47,508 bases of DNA from a bacterium. GTDB lineage: Bacteria; Zixibacteria; MSB-5A5; CAIYYT01. Under the pieces are notes generated by a model. The model made no database searches and was not told where the DNA came from. It saw nothing but the letters and a program-made list of their open reading frames with translations. Shown in pieces: positions 34,332 through 43,487 of the stretch (within the stretch, counting starts at the first letter, position 1; each line of letters starts with the position of its first letter). Made by a program: the position numbers and the translations under genes. The stretch lies in the NCBI GenBank assembly GCA_016708315.1, contig JADJGC010000016.1:1-47508 (forward strand), in the 5' to 3' direction.

Positions 34332-35405
34332 GTGGACAGAACCGAATTATTACTCGAAGAACTCACCAACGCCTACGGTCCTCCGGGACACGAAAGCGCT
34401 GTCGCCGAAATATTCAAGAAACACATCGGCAAACTGGGCAAGGTATCGTTCGACAAGATGGGCTCGATCATCGCCGAACGCAAAGGCACATCAGCCTCGC
34501 CGAAAATCATGGTCGTCGGCCATCTCGACGAGATCGGCTTCATGGTAACCGAGATCTCCGCCAACGGCTTCCTCAAGTTCCTTCCGCTCGGCGGATGGTG
34601 GGGACATGTCGCACTGGCACAACGCGTGATGGTGCTCGGCAAGAAGGGTCCGATTCTCGGCGTCGTCGGCTCAACACCTCCGCATCTTCTCGAGCCGGAA
34701 GCCCGTAAGAAAGTCATCGAAATCACCGATATGTACATCGACGTCGGCGTGAAAGGGAAGTACGACGTCCGGAAGAAGCTCGGCATCTCCGTCGGCGACG
34801 TCATTGTCCCCGACTCAAAATTCACGATCATGGCCGAAAAAGATATGTACATGGCGAAGGCGATCGATAACCGCTTCGGCTGTGCCGCCGCCATCGAAGT
34901 CATGTGGCGTCTCGAAAAAGTCAAGCACCCCAACACGCTCTATAGCGTCGGCTCGGTGCAAGAGGAAGTCGGCTGCCGCGGTGCCGGAACTTCCGCGTGG
35001 ATGATCGATCCGGATTTGGCGATTGTGCTCGACACCGGAATTGCCCGCGACACGCCCGGATTTTCCGGCGATGCCAACGAAAAAGTCGGCAGCGGACCGT
35101 CGATCCTGGTTTTTGACGGCGGCATGATTCCCAATGTCAAACTTCGTCATTTTGTACAGGCGACGGCCGACAGGCTGAAGATCAAATATCACCTGTCGTC
35201 GATGCGCGGCGGCACCACCGATGGCACTCGCATCCACATGTCGCGCGTGGGCGTGCCGTCAATCGTGATCGGCCCCGCAGTGCGTTACATTCATGGCCAC
35301 AACGCCATCATGGCGCGCAGCGATTACGAGGCCTCGGTCAAGCTCGTCGTCGAACTGATGAAGAAACTCGACGAAAAAACCGTCAAGTCGTTCACGCAGG
35401 CCTAA
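34332..35405 (+). CDS. M42-family metallo-aminopeptidase
   Basis: 357 residues from GTG 34332 with GGAGGT upstream. The two-metal site of M42/M18/M20 peptidases is visible: His64 (VVGHLDEIGF), Asp179 (KAIDNRFG), Glu211/Glu212 (VQEEVGCRGA), Asp234 (VLDTG) and His321 or His323 (YIHGHNA). Such enzymes form large tetrahedral particles that trim N-terminal residues from peptides. 'Cellulase M' names in this family are historical. Stands alone between two repeat-filled gaps. Confidence 0.92.
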   Translation: MDRTELLLEELTNAYGPPGHESAVAEIFKKHIGKLGKVSFDKMGSIIAERKGTSASPKIMVVGHLDEIGFMVTEISANGFLKFLPLGGWWGHVALAQRVMVLGKKGPILGVVGSTPPHLLEPEARKKVIEITDMYIDVGVKGKYDVRKKLGISVGDVIVPDSKFTIMAEKDMYMAKAIDNRFGCAAAIEVMWRLEKVKHPNTLYSVGSVQEEVGCRGAGTSAWMIDPDLAIVLDTGIARDTPGFSGDANEKVGSGPSILVFDGGMIPNVKLRHFVQATADRLKIKYHLSSMRGGTTDGTRIHMSRVGVPSIVIGPAVRYIHGHNAIMARSDYEASVKLVVELMKKLDEKTVKSFTQA

Positions 35406-35796
35406 TTCGACTTTGCTTCCTCCCTTCTGCCGTCGGCCGAAGGTCCCGCCTTGCGGGAGAGAGGGGTTGGGGGTGAGGGCGCTTGCAGTTGAGAGAATCT
35501 CGTCAGACAAAAATGTCTGACCTACCTTTTATGTGCGCGGCAGTCGTCCACGCCTGCCGCGATCGAACCGTGAGGGCCTCGTTAATCCCCCTTAGCAAAG
35601 GGGGATAGAGGGGGTTGTAGATTCTTGTTCTGCGTTTCCGCAAACGCGGGTGCCGCAGGTGTCCAGCATCACCGACGTGATGTAAGCGCCTAACCTGGAT
35701 TCCCGCTTTCGCGGGAATGACAACATATTGTGTGCGCGGCAGTCGTCCACGCCTGCCGCGATCGAACCGTGAGGGCAATACTTTTTTGGAGACCAA
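35406..35796. repeat. 391-base intergenic region of palindromic repeats
   Basis: No gene. Contains the second GGTCCCGCCTTGCGGGAGAG element (35,442 on); family B copy 2, inverted (35502-35521, foot CTAC at 35522-35525, i.e. GTAG on the minus strand); family C copies 4 and 5 (35536-35561 and 35735-35760), each followed by the same 16 bases ATCGAACCGTGAGGGC; the second CCCCCTT/AAGGGGG (35587-35604); and TCCCGC/GCGGGA (35701-35716). Confidence 0.75.
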
Positions 35797-37200
35797 ATGC
35801 CGCTGAAATTCTTTAACACGATGTCGCGCCAACTCGAAGAATTCACGCCGATCCATCCCGGCGAGGTCCGCCTCTATACTTGCGGGCCGACCGTCTACAA
35901 CTTTGCCCACATCGGCAATTTCCGCACCTACATGTTCGAGGACTTGCTGCGGCGCTATCTCAAATATCGCGGCTACAAAGTCACCCAGGTGATGAACCTT
36001 ACCGACATCGACGACAAAACCATCAAAGGCTCAATCGCCAAGGGCGTCAGCCTCGACGAGTACACTGCGGAATACATCAAGGCGTTTTTCGACGATATCG
36101 ATGCATTGCGCATCGAACGCGCCGAGTATTATCCGGCGGCAACGACGCACATCCCCGAAATGGTCGCAATCGTCAAATCACTGCTCGATAAAGGCGTCGC
36201 CTATCGCGCCGGCAGCGACATCTATTTCTCCATCGCCAAATTCAGCGAATACGGCAAACTGTCGCACATGGACCTGGACCAGCTCAAGGCGGGCGCCTCA
36301 CAGCGCGTCGCCTCCGATGAATACGAAAAAGAGCAGGTCTCCGATTTCGCATTGTGGAAGGGCTGGGACGAAAAAGACGGCGACGTCTTCTGGGAAACCG
36401 AAGTTGGCAAGGGCCGTCCCGGCTGGCATCTGGAGTGCTCGGCGATGTCGATGAAATATCTCGGCGAGTCGTTCGACATCCACACCGGCGGCGTCGACAA
36501 CATGTTCCCGCACCACGAAAACGAAATCGCGCAGTCCGAGGCTACCACCGGCAAGAAATTCGTCAACTACTGGCTCCACAGCGCGCATCTCATCGTCGAG
36601 AGCAAGAAAATGTCGAAATCGCTCGGCAATTTCTTCACCGTCCGCGACCTGCTCGACAAGGGGTATCCCGCCGTCGCGATCCGCTACTTGCTCTTGTCCA
36701 CGCACTACCGCGCATCGCTCAACTTTACGATGGACGGCCTCGAGGGCGCCAAAGCCGCGATTCAGCGCCTCCGCGATTTCTACGACAATCTCACCACCGG
36801 CATCAAGGACGTTCCCTCCGGCAAGGTCGATGAGTACATCGACCGCGTTACAACCGGCTTCACCGACGGTCTCGATGACGATCTCAACATCTCGCAGTCG
36901 CTGGCGGCAATCTTCGATTTCGTCCGCGACATCAACCGCCTGATCGCCGAGGGCGGCATCTCCGCAGATGACGCCGCCAAGGTCAAAGCCGCAATGGACG
37001 GTTTCGATTCGGTGCTGGCGATTTTGCAGAAGGAAGAAGTTTCACTCGATGCCGAAGTCGAGAAGCTGATTGCCGAGAGAATTGCCGCGCGCAAAGCCCG
37101 CGACTTCAAGAAATCCGACACTATCCGCGACCAGCTTCTGGCGATGGGCATCATCCTCGAAGACACCCCGCAGGGGACTGTCTGGAAGAAGAAGCTGTAG
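35797..37200 (+). CDS. cysS: Cysteinyl-tRNA synthetase
   Basis: Class I synthetase, 467 residues, complete. Zinc ligand Cys29 and the HIGH-type motif in YTCGPTVYNFAHIGNFR (HIGN here, common in CysRS). Further zinc-site residues are in WHLECSAMS and FPHHENE, and the KMSKS loop is in SKKMSKSLGNF. DALR-type C-terminus ending TPQGTVWKKKL. Clean frame throughout. A damaged CATTCCCGCG...GGAATCCAGG palindrome (37,220-37,245) and the poly-G tract follow it. Confidence 0.97.
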   Translation: MPLKFFNTMSRQLEEFTPIHPGEVRLYTCGPTVYNFAHIGNFRTYMFEDLLRRYLKYRGYKVTQVMNLTDIDDKTIKGSIAKGVSLDEYTAEYIKAFFDDIDALRIERAEYYPAATTHIPEMVAIVKSLLDKGVAYRAGSDIYFSIAKFSEYGKLSHMDLDQLKAGASQRVASDEYEKEQVSDFALWKGWDEKDGDVFWETEVGKGRPGWHLECSAMSMKYLGESFDIHTGGVDNMFPHHENEIAQSEATTGKKFVNYWLHSAHLIVESKKMSKSLGNFFTVRDLLDKGYPAVAIRYLLLSTHYRASLNFTMDGLEGAKAAIQRLRDFYDNLTTGIKDVPSGKVDEYIDRVTTGFTDGLDDDLNISQSLAAIFDFVRDINRLIAEGGISADDAAKVKAAMDGFDSVLAILQKEEVSLDAEVEKLIAERIAARKARDFKKSDTIRDQLLAMGIILEDTPQGTVWKKKL

Positions 37201-37261
37201 GGGCGCATTTCTCGGAACGTCATTCCCGCGAAGGCGGAATCCAGGTTTGTAGGTCCGTCTG

Positions 37262-37344
<83 letters not shown>

Positions 37345-37360
37345 CGACGCCCAATTTATA

Positions 37361-37387
37361 GTAGGTCAGGAGCCCTGTGCTCCTGAC
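37361..37387 (+). repeat. REP-like palindrome, family A copy 3 (GTAG foot)
   Basis: GTAG plus GTCAGGAGC-CCTGT-GCTCCTGAC, identical to copy 1, 17 bases after the poly-G tract. Confidence 0.8.
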
Positions 37388-37426
37388 ATTGTTCCTCGCA
37401 GGCAACAACACCATTAGGACCTAAAG

Positions 37427-37954
37427 ATGCTAACCTCCCTCACCACCGAATTCACCCGCTACCGCCTCATCGGCGAAAAGGCGCTCGCTCAAATATCTGA
37501 AGCAGACATGAACCGCGTGCCCGGCGCGACAGCCGGGAACAACTCGATTGCGATGATCGTGCGCCATCTCGGCGGCAACCTGCTTTCGCGATTCACTGAT
37601 TTCACGACCACCGACGGCGAAAAACCGTGGCGCGATCGCGATGCCGAATTCGAAGAACGCCACTACAGTCAGCAGGAGGTCTACGAATGGTGGAACAAGG
37701 GCTGGAATGTACTGCAAGCTGAACTCACGAAACTCACCGATGCCGACCTAATCCGGACTGTGACTATCAGAGGCGTCCCGCTTACGGTGAGTGAAGCGCT
37801 CACGCGTTCGGTCGCGCATGTGGCATATCATGTCGGACAGATTGTAATGCTTGCCCGCATCGCAAGTGGCGAGCAGTGGCAGTGGATCAGTATTCCTCGC
37901 GGTGAGTCGAAGGCCTACAATTTGAATCCTACCAAAGAGAAGAAACCGGAATAA
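37427..37954 (+). CDS. DinB-like (DUF1572) four-helix metal-binding protein
   Basis: 175 residues. The DinB/YfiT fold is indicated by three potential metal ligands, His47 (IVRHLGGN) and His131/His135 (VAHVAYHVGQI), and by the DUF1572 block RFTDFTTTDGEKPWRDRDAE. Family members are thiol-transferase or damage-related enzymes with unproven substrates. Clean frame, no operon partner. Confidence 0.85.
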   Translation: MLTSLTTEFTRYRLIGEKALAQISEADMNRVPGATAGNNSIAMIVRHLGGNLLSRFTDFTTTDGEKPWRDRDAEFEERHYSQQEVYEWWNKGWNVLQAELTKLTDADLIRTVTIRGVPLTVSEALTRSVAHVAYHVGQIVMLARIASGEQWQWISIPRGESKAYNLNPTKEKKPE

Positions 37955-38000
37955 CTCGTAGGTTTGAACCCCTGTGATTCGGATTATTCAATTCAACTCC

Positions 38001-38065
38001 GTAGGGTGGGTCTCCTTGCCGAGCGATTCTCAAATCTCAGGAACTTACTCTCCCGGAGACCCGCC
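38001..38065 (+). repeat. REP-like palindrome, family D variant with compensating changes (GTAG foot)
   Basis: GTAG then GGTGGGTCTCC (38005-38015) pairing with GGAGACCCGCC (38055-38065). Compared with GGCAGGTCTC/GAGACCTGCC at 23,672, one A-T pair has become G-C and one C-G has become a T-G wobble, so pairing is conserved although sequence is not. Confidence 0.7.
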
Positions 38066-38090
38066 AGCTACTCTAGCCGCAGCTCGAGCC

Positions 38091-39022
38091 CTACTTCAGC
38101 GGCACCCCGATTCGGCCTAACTTGAAATTAAACCACACTCGCACCGCTTTGCCTATGATTAATCTCCTGTCAACTGGCCCAAAGTAGCGCGAGTCGTACG
38201 AATCGTCGCGGTTATCGCCGAGCAGGAAGTAGCTTCCTGCGGGAACTGGTAAGGACCAAAGTCGTCGCGCCGCGGATCAACATCCGGGTCTCTGTGCAAT
38301 CCTGTCGGCGGCAGCGCAACCTGACGGCCGTTGACAAACAAATTCTTCTTGTCTATTTGAATGAAATCGCCACCAACCGCAACACATCGCTTGATGTATT
38401 TTGTCGTTTTATCGCTGGGCGAGAAAAAGACCATCAGATCGCCGCGCTGGGGATCACTGTCATCATACGCCGACTCGTCGCAGATGACTTTATCACCAAT
38501 CACTATTGTATCTGCCATGCTCACTGACGGGACATTGTAAGTTTCGAAATTGTCAAAGATTGATGCGATCAGGAGACCCATTAACGCACCACCAACTGCT
38601 ATGACTGGATAGAAGAGGAAACTCGTGATACGCTTCGGCTTCTCGTCCAAAGTGTGATAGGTCTTCGCCACCTTTACTGCGGAAAAGATTGAGAAGATGA
38701 AGTAAGCGAGACCGGCCAACAACGGTACAACCATATTGAAAGGGGGAGCATCCCAATAGAAACTCAGGAGCAAGCTCGCAAATGCGAGCACGGGCTGATC
38801 CCGATCAGCGTAACCTGGATTTTGATGTTACCTGAATAGAAATGACCTAACCCCGGCGAAAGCACAGTGAGCAGTGCCGCTATCCAAGGTTTCGGATGAG
38901 GATTGGGATTTCCGCGCTGATTTGGTTTGCTGGTTTGCCGCACTGCGGACATTTGAATTCTGTCGTCAATTCTTCGTGAGCGTCTAGTGTGGTAGTCTTT
39001 CCACAGAGCATTTATAGTCCAT
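38091..39022 (-). CDS. lepB: Signal peptidase I with N-terminal zinc ribbon (several one-base frameshifts)
   Basis: Removes signal peptides of exported proteins at the membrane. The catalytic parts are clear: VPSVSMADTIVIGD with the nucleophile Ser, YIKRCVAVGGD with the general-base Lys, and GSYFLLGDNRDDSYDSRYFG. The gene is read from four frames joined at about 39,005, 38,925, 38,795 and 38,245; each join needs one missing base. Repaired, it begins at ATG 39022 (AGGAAAAGG upstream) with MDYKC..CGKTTT...EFKCPQCGKPAN, a Cys4 zinc ribbon. An N-terminal membrane block (PWIAALLTVLSPGLGHFYSG and more) follows, then the peptidase domain. Length about 311 residues. The zinc ribbon is unusual for signal peptidase I. 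Part of a low-quality stretch; the real gene is probably intact. Confidence 0.8.
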
Positions 39023-39059
39023 ACCTTTTCCTTAGTTGGTAGTACAGTTCCGTAGCTTT

Positions 39060-39086
39060 GTAGGTCAGGAGCCCTGCGCTCCTGAC
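39060..39086 (+). repeat. REP-like palindrome, family A copy 4 (GTAG foot)
   Basis: GTAG plus GTCAGGAGC-CCTGC-GCTCCTGAC. Only the loop differs from copy 1. Lies between the lepB-like gene and the dockerin gene, both on the minus strand. Confidence 0.8.
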
Positions 39087-39108
39087 ACTCCCACTGCAGG
39101 CACCATCT

Positions 39109-39856
39109 TCACCGCCAAAACTCGCACCCGGGACTGGGCTGTGGTCCGCCGGAGAATAAGTAGTTCAGCAGATAAACCACGTCGCTGATGTTTGTGACGC
39201 AGTCACCATTGGCGTCACCGCACGGCAGGGGATCAGCAAACGACTCGAAAATGTATCTGATTCCATACACGCAGTCTGAAATGTTGGTCATGCCGTCGCC
39301 GTTGAAATCACCGGGGTCGGCGATGATGTTTGCAGTCGGAATCTGACTGCCATACCACTGGCACGCAGCAGGTATAATGCAGTTGAACCACGGCTCACCA
39401 AACGTTTCGAAACGCCCCGGTGCCTGAATCGTGAAATACATGTCGGCGATATGGCGATGTTGTCCCGGCAGAAAACAAGTTCCAATATCACTGCCGGCAA
39501 ATGCTTCCATCAAAACTCGGCCGATGCTGTTGTCAATGGTGAACGAATACGCCACGGGATTGGGAGTGAAGATCGGAATTCCTTGTACCGAATCACAGAC
39601 AATGGCGCCGGCCGCCATCGCAAATCCCACATCTGCAGTCCGCCGACGGACCTGAGTTAGGCCATTCCGGCTGATGCCACCACAACTCGGCTTTGATCTT
39701 GCCGGCCCTTGAACCGCCGGGATACCAGATTTTGACGTTCTTAACCAATATGGAATCATCCGAAGGATTGTTTACTTGCGCCTGAGCAGGACCGCAAATC
39801 AGAGCAGCGACCACTAGAGCGATTGTGACGACTAAGTAGAAATTCTTCATTTGCAC
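39109..39856 (-). CDS. Second secreted dockerin-repeat protein (frameshifted)
   Basis: A signal peptide (MKNFYLVVTIALVVAALICG, cleavage near AQA) starts at 39,850-39,856. After about 60 residues (VKNVKIWYPGGSRAGKIKAE) the sensible frame changes between 39,690 and 39,640. It then continues through a beta-rich domain (FTIDNSIGRVLMEAFAGSDI) to two dockerin type I-like repeats, GDFNGDGMTNISDCVYGIRY and GDANGDCVTNISDVVYLLNY. Loops of the form DxNxDxxxNxxD are calcium sites. The central region is probably a cohesin-like or carbohydrate-binding beta sandwich, but I cannot assign it. A second instance of the secreted dockerin type seen at 10.1 kb. Confidence 0.75.
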
Positions 39857-40196
39857 CCCGCATGTAATATGTGTAGATACCTAAACGATAACCGCGACCC
39901 ATAGCGTTGTCAAGGTCAAAGTGGATATCAAATGCCGTGTTCCAAATCTCCGGTTGATTTATCCACGCAACGTAAATCGCACTCCTGTTTATTCTCATTC
40001 TCGCACCGGTTCTGCACGATTAGCTCGGTTTGGCAACGCGGAGGATAAAACCATCAACAATGTTATCACACATTGCCAATTTGCACGGACCTCTGCCCAA
40101 ACCTGCCGTCAACAACCCCAATCAAAGCAATTGCCAATCTCTCAGAATACACTTATACTAATCCTCTAACACCGACTACATCATAGACGATCATGT
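39857..40196. other. Intergenic region without recognisable content
   Basis: A 340-base region, relatively AT-rich, between divergent genes. No palindrome of the REP families and no convincing gene. Promoters for both flanking genes must lie here, but I could not choose among weak matches. Confidence 0.4.
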
Positions 40197-41252
40197 TTGC
40201 AGACGTTCTCACACGGCAGGTTAGCGGACGGGCAACAATGGGAAGAGACAAGTGCGACAAAGGGAACAGAGGATGAACAGGTCTTAATCCTGTTTCTTCG
40301 GCAGCCCGATGATCTGAAAGCCTTCATGCCGTTTTTTCACATGTGCCGAAGTTCGCGGTCGGAAGCTTGGGATATCTCCAGCGGCGTGGATATCGACTTC
40401 CCGTGGGATCGCATAATTCCTTCGCTAACAAATCCGATTTGGCGATTGACATACTCGGTACTTTCCTGCGGATCGAGAAGGGTGTGAAGTTTGGCGTGAT
40501 TTTCAATTATCTCGCAAAGGAAGGCATCTCGGACTTTGCACAGGCAAATCCGACATTCGTGATGTCGAAATTCCGGGGACTTCTTCTCGGTTACGTCAGG
40601 CAAGAACTCTATCGCATTAATAAACAGGAATATCCTGAAGCCGCGGGTTTGAAGACGCAACTCAACAAAATACTATCGAGCGATAAGTACGCATCATTTT
40701 CTCTCAACGGCTTTTCCAATTTGATTTGTGGCAGCGAACCGCGATGCCAAAATGGTCGACAAACCAGTAATCCCGCAGGACAAACTGGAGTACATTGCGG
40801 AAGAGGCTTATGTCACATCACGCTCAATCGAAGAGTGGTGTGCCAAAATATTCGCGCTACTTGCTTTGCGAGAAGAATATCTCCCGGGGATTCCGCGCCA
40901 TCAGCTTCTCGCGGCAGCCGTTAAGATTTCGGGTACTCATCTCGAAATCGACGCGATGCCGCCGTCGTCCTTGCCGGGTCCCGGAGCAACTCTTGCTGTC
41001 GTGGGAGCTGTTGAGACTGCGCGAGGAGGTTGTCGAATTCATTTGCGCCGAGGTCATCAGTCGCTTCGTCAAGCAGGGGAGGATCTCCCACGAGACGGGT
41101 CTCTGCTTTGGAAGCGCCGTCGCGCTTTATCTGGCCGACAAGTCCAATGGAAATCAGGTCGACTTGTTGCCCGCGTATTTTCGAGAATCGATGCCGAATC
41201 CGAGCATAAGCACTATCTAAAACGCTACAAGTACGTTTTGAAACAATCCTGA
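40197..41252 (+). pseudogene. Broken gene for an unrecognised helical protein upstream of the Lon-like cassette
   Basis: Plausible coding sequence runs on through at least four frame changes: EAWDISSGVDIDFPWDRI; then, after about 40,420, LAIDILGTFLRIEKGVKFGV and LLLGYVRQELYRINKQEYPE; then, from about 40,725, KLEYIAEEAYVTSRSIEEW; then, from about 40,990, LLRLREEVVEFICAEVISRF; and finally SEHKHYLKRYKYVLKQS. The protein would be about 350 residues, mainly helical and basic. Its place directly before a zinc-finger, anti-sigma-like gene made me consider a sigma-like or DNA-binding regulator, but no region 2 or 4 signature is clear. Whether the breaks are mutation or sequencing error is undecided; neighbours carry similar single-base errors. 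A separate gene starting at GTG 40728 is also possible. Confidence 0.45.
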
Positions 41253-41351
41253 GCCATGCCGACGAAGAATTTGGTGATCGAATCAGGAAAGTTTTGATAA
41301 ATCGGCGATAGAAACACTACTCTCGATAAGAGGAGGGTCAAAGGACTCATT

Positions 41352-42195
41352 ATGCACCCATTACGCGAAGAACTAAACCGGTTCGTCGAAGGGCTGGAAA
41401 CCGCCCACTCGACTATTGCTCATATTCGCGAGTGCAAGTTCTGCAAAACCTATTGCGAACGTTACAAGCTGTTGCTCTCCGAAATCGATTCCGCCGGGGT
41501 TATCGACCGGGAAGACATCTCGGAGATTGCCTCAAGTATATTTGCGGGCAAATCGTTACCCAATATTATTTACCTCTCGCCATTCCATCGCAACACCTTG
41601 CCCGGCCAGCGTATTTTGGCAGCAGACGGCGAACGCGCAAACGAACCCGTCCTGCAAAATCTCGCAACCTGGTACTCGCAAGAGCAGGACATCGTCGTTC
41701 GAGTCATGCGCGACACGGAACGTGCTGTTGACTACTTGCAGGTGATTGCTCAGGACGAATCGCAGATGTCGCATGTTCTAATAGAATCAGCGAATGCACA
41801 ATTGACCTATGTGACCGATAAGCAGGGCAAGGTCGAGTTCGGATTGCGACAGGTCGAGGACCTTGCGTCGATTAGATGGCAAATCAGACTCCCAGAGGGA
41901 GGCTTCCAGCTCGACTCGTTATCGTACAATCCCGGAGCGCGTCAAGAGCGAAACTGACACCATTCTCGAATCGCCCGGCGGCGACAAGGTCAGCATCAAG
42001 CTGCAGGAGAAGTCGGAAGGGAAGGAGATCATCGTGCGCGTCCTTGCTCTCGACGGGAATTCGCAATATCAGCGCGCCCGAGTAGCAATCACGTCCAAGA
42101 GCGGGACTGAGGTAAAACACGTGACACCGAATGATACATTGAAATTCTCACTTGTCGACGCTAACACCGAAATCGGAATACGGATTTACCAATAA
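41352..42195 (+). CDS. Zinc-finger (zf-HC2-like) protein with C-terminal beta domain (frameshifted)
   Basis: About 280 residues once a single frame change near 41,930 is allowed. Residues 24-35 (HIRECKFCKTYC) give the H-x3-C-x2-C pattern of anti-sigma-type zinc fingers. A middle region (VVRVMRDTERAVDYLQVIAQ and on) is followed, after the frame change, by KVSIKLQEKSEGKEIIVRVL and VAITSKSGTEVKHVTPNDTL, which look like a small beta sandwich. There is no membrane helix, unlike classical anti-sigma factors. One base separates its stop from the next start codon, so it is in one operon with the Lon-like gene. Role inferred as regulatory or adaptor. Confidence 0.6.
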
Positions 42196-42196
42196 G

Positions 42197-43487
42197 ATGG
42201 CGTTCTCACCGGTAGAATTCGCGGAATCATTTGAACGTTTACGCACTCGTCTTAGCAAACGACGCAGGCGACAGCGCACTTTTGCAACTTCTTGACTTTT
42301 GGCCAAGGCTCGCGCCACTAAACAACAATCCCGCATACTCCAGCTATGTTGCCGAGTTTCGCGCACTTCTCGAGGGTGCACTAAGCGATGACACCATCAG
42401 CGATTTGTCGCTGGGTGAATTGGCCAAGCTTGAGGCACTCTGTGTCGAAGTCGGCGCTAAACAGACATCGCTTCAATCCATAAGAATGCACATCGCCAGG
42501 CAGAACTTCTATGTCGGCAAACTTGACGCTGGCCTCGCCGCATGCGCGAGAATAACGCAAGAAAATGTCGCTATTGAGAAGAGCGAATCGTCAGTTGGCG
42601 GATTGAGTGAATTCGAGTCGTATCATGTGTTCGTCGCGGCTTTTGAGGAGAGATTTCCGGCAACGAAGAAACTACTTCAGGAAATGCTCGACCAATGGCA
42701 GGCTGAACGCGAGTACGTCTCTACCGACCGAGTCTATTGCCTGTTCGTTCAGAATAATGGCACGAGCGAAAAATCGCGCGGAAAACTACGGGTCTTGAGC
42801 GGTTCAGTTGAAGAGCGCGGACGAAGCGCCCAAAACGATGAAATCACGTTCGATAACCAGCTTCGTGCCGCCGATGACCCAATCGTTGGTGTCGCATACC
42901 AGGGACTGGCAGCGACTCGTCGGTATCTGAAATCGAAAGGCTACTCTCGACTCGGAACGTCCTACTATCACGCACGATTTGCTGTGGCAGACAAACGCGC
43001 GATCTATACCGGCGATTCGCTTGGTGTCGCGGCGGCGCTCTTGGCTTATGCCCAGTTGTTGCATACCGAAGCCTTGCGCCATGACCACTTATTGCCCGGC
43101 GACATTGCCTGTACCGGAGGCATCGACCAAGACGGCAACGTCATCTCGGTCAATGATGCAACGATCCACGCCAAGGTAGAACGCGCCTTTTTCTCGCACG
43201 TCAAGTATCTCGTCCTTCCAGTAGAGAATGTCGCTTCAGCAAGACAACACCTCGATGCGCTAACCTCCCAGTTTCTAGCGCGTCAGCTATTACTGCTCCC
43301 GATAAGCTCGCTCAGCGCAGCAATAAACGACCACAATGTCGTCCGCCGGAAAGAGTCTGCATCGGCGAGTTCGTCGCCAAACAAGCGGTCAAGTTTCGCG
43401 CATGGCCAAAGTGCAGGTTCCGATGTTGATGGTGCTGGCTTACTTGTTAGTCTGTGTGATCTATCCAAAGGCGTGGCCATGGTTTGA
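42197..43487 (+). CDS. Protein with C-terminal Lon-type (S16) Ser/Lys protease domain
   Basis: Starts at ATG 42197 (AFSPVEFAESFERLRTRLSK); a frame change near 42,285 leads into LLDFWPRLAPLNNNPAYSSY. About 200 helical residues precede a Lon-like proteolytic domain: the nucleophile motif YTGDSLGVAAALLAYAQ (Ser codon at 43,017), then DIACTGGIDQDGNVISVNDA, catalytic Lys in IHAKVERAF, then VKYLVLPVENV. Spacing and order follow the S16 fold. There is no AAA+ ATPase domain, so this is not a Lon protease; it would act on local or pre-delivered substrates. Sense is lost after about 43,390, where the next frame begins, so it may be fused to the membrane protein that follows. Confidence 0.72.

Noticed and set aside
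40197..41252. Broken gene considered as an ECF sigma factor
   Set aside because: Only position and helical content suggest it; no region 2 or region 4 motif could be identified, so I left it unnamed.
42197..43487. Lon-like gene considered as a true Lon protease
   Set aside because: No Lon N-terminal domain or AAA+ motifs (Walker A or B); only the proteolytic domain pattern is present.
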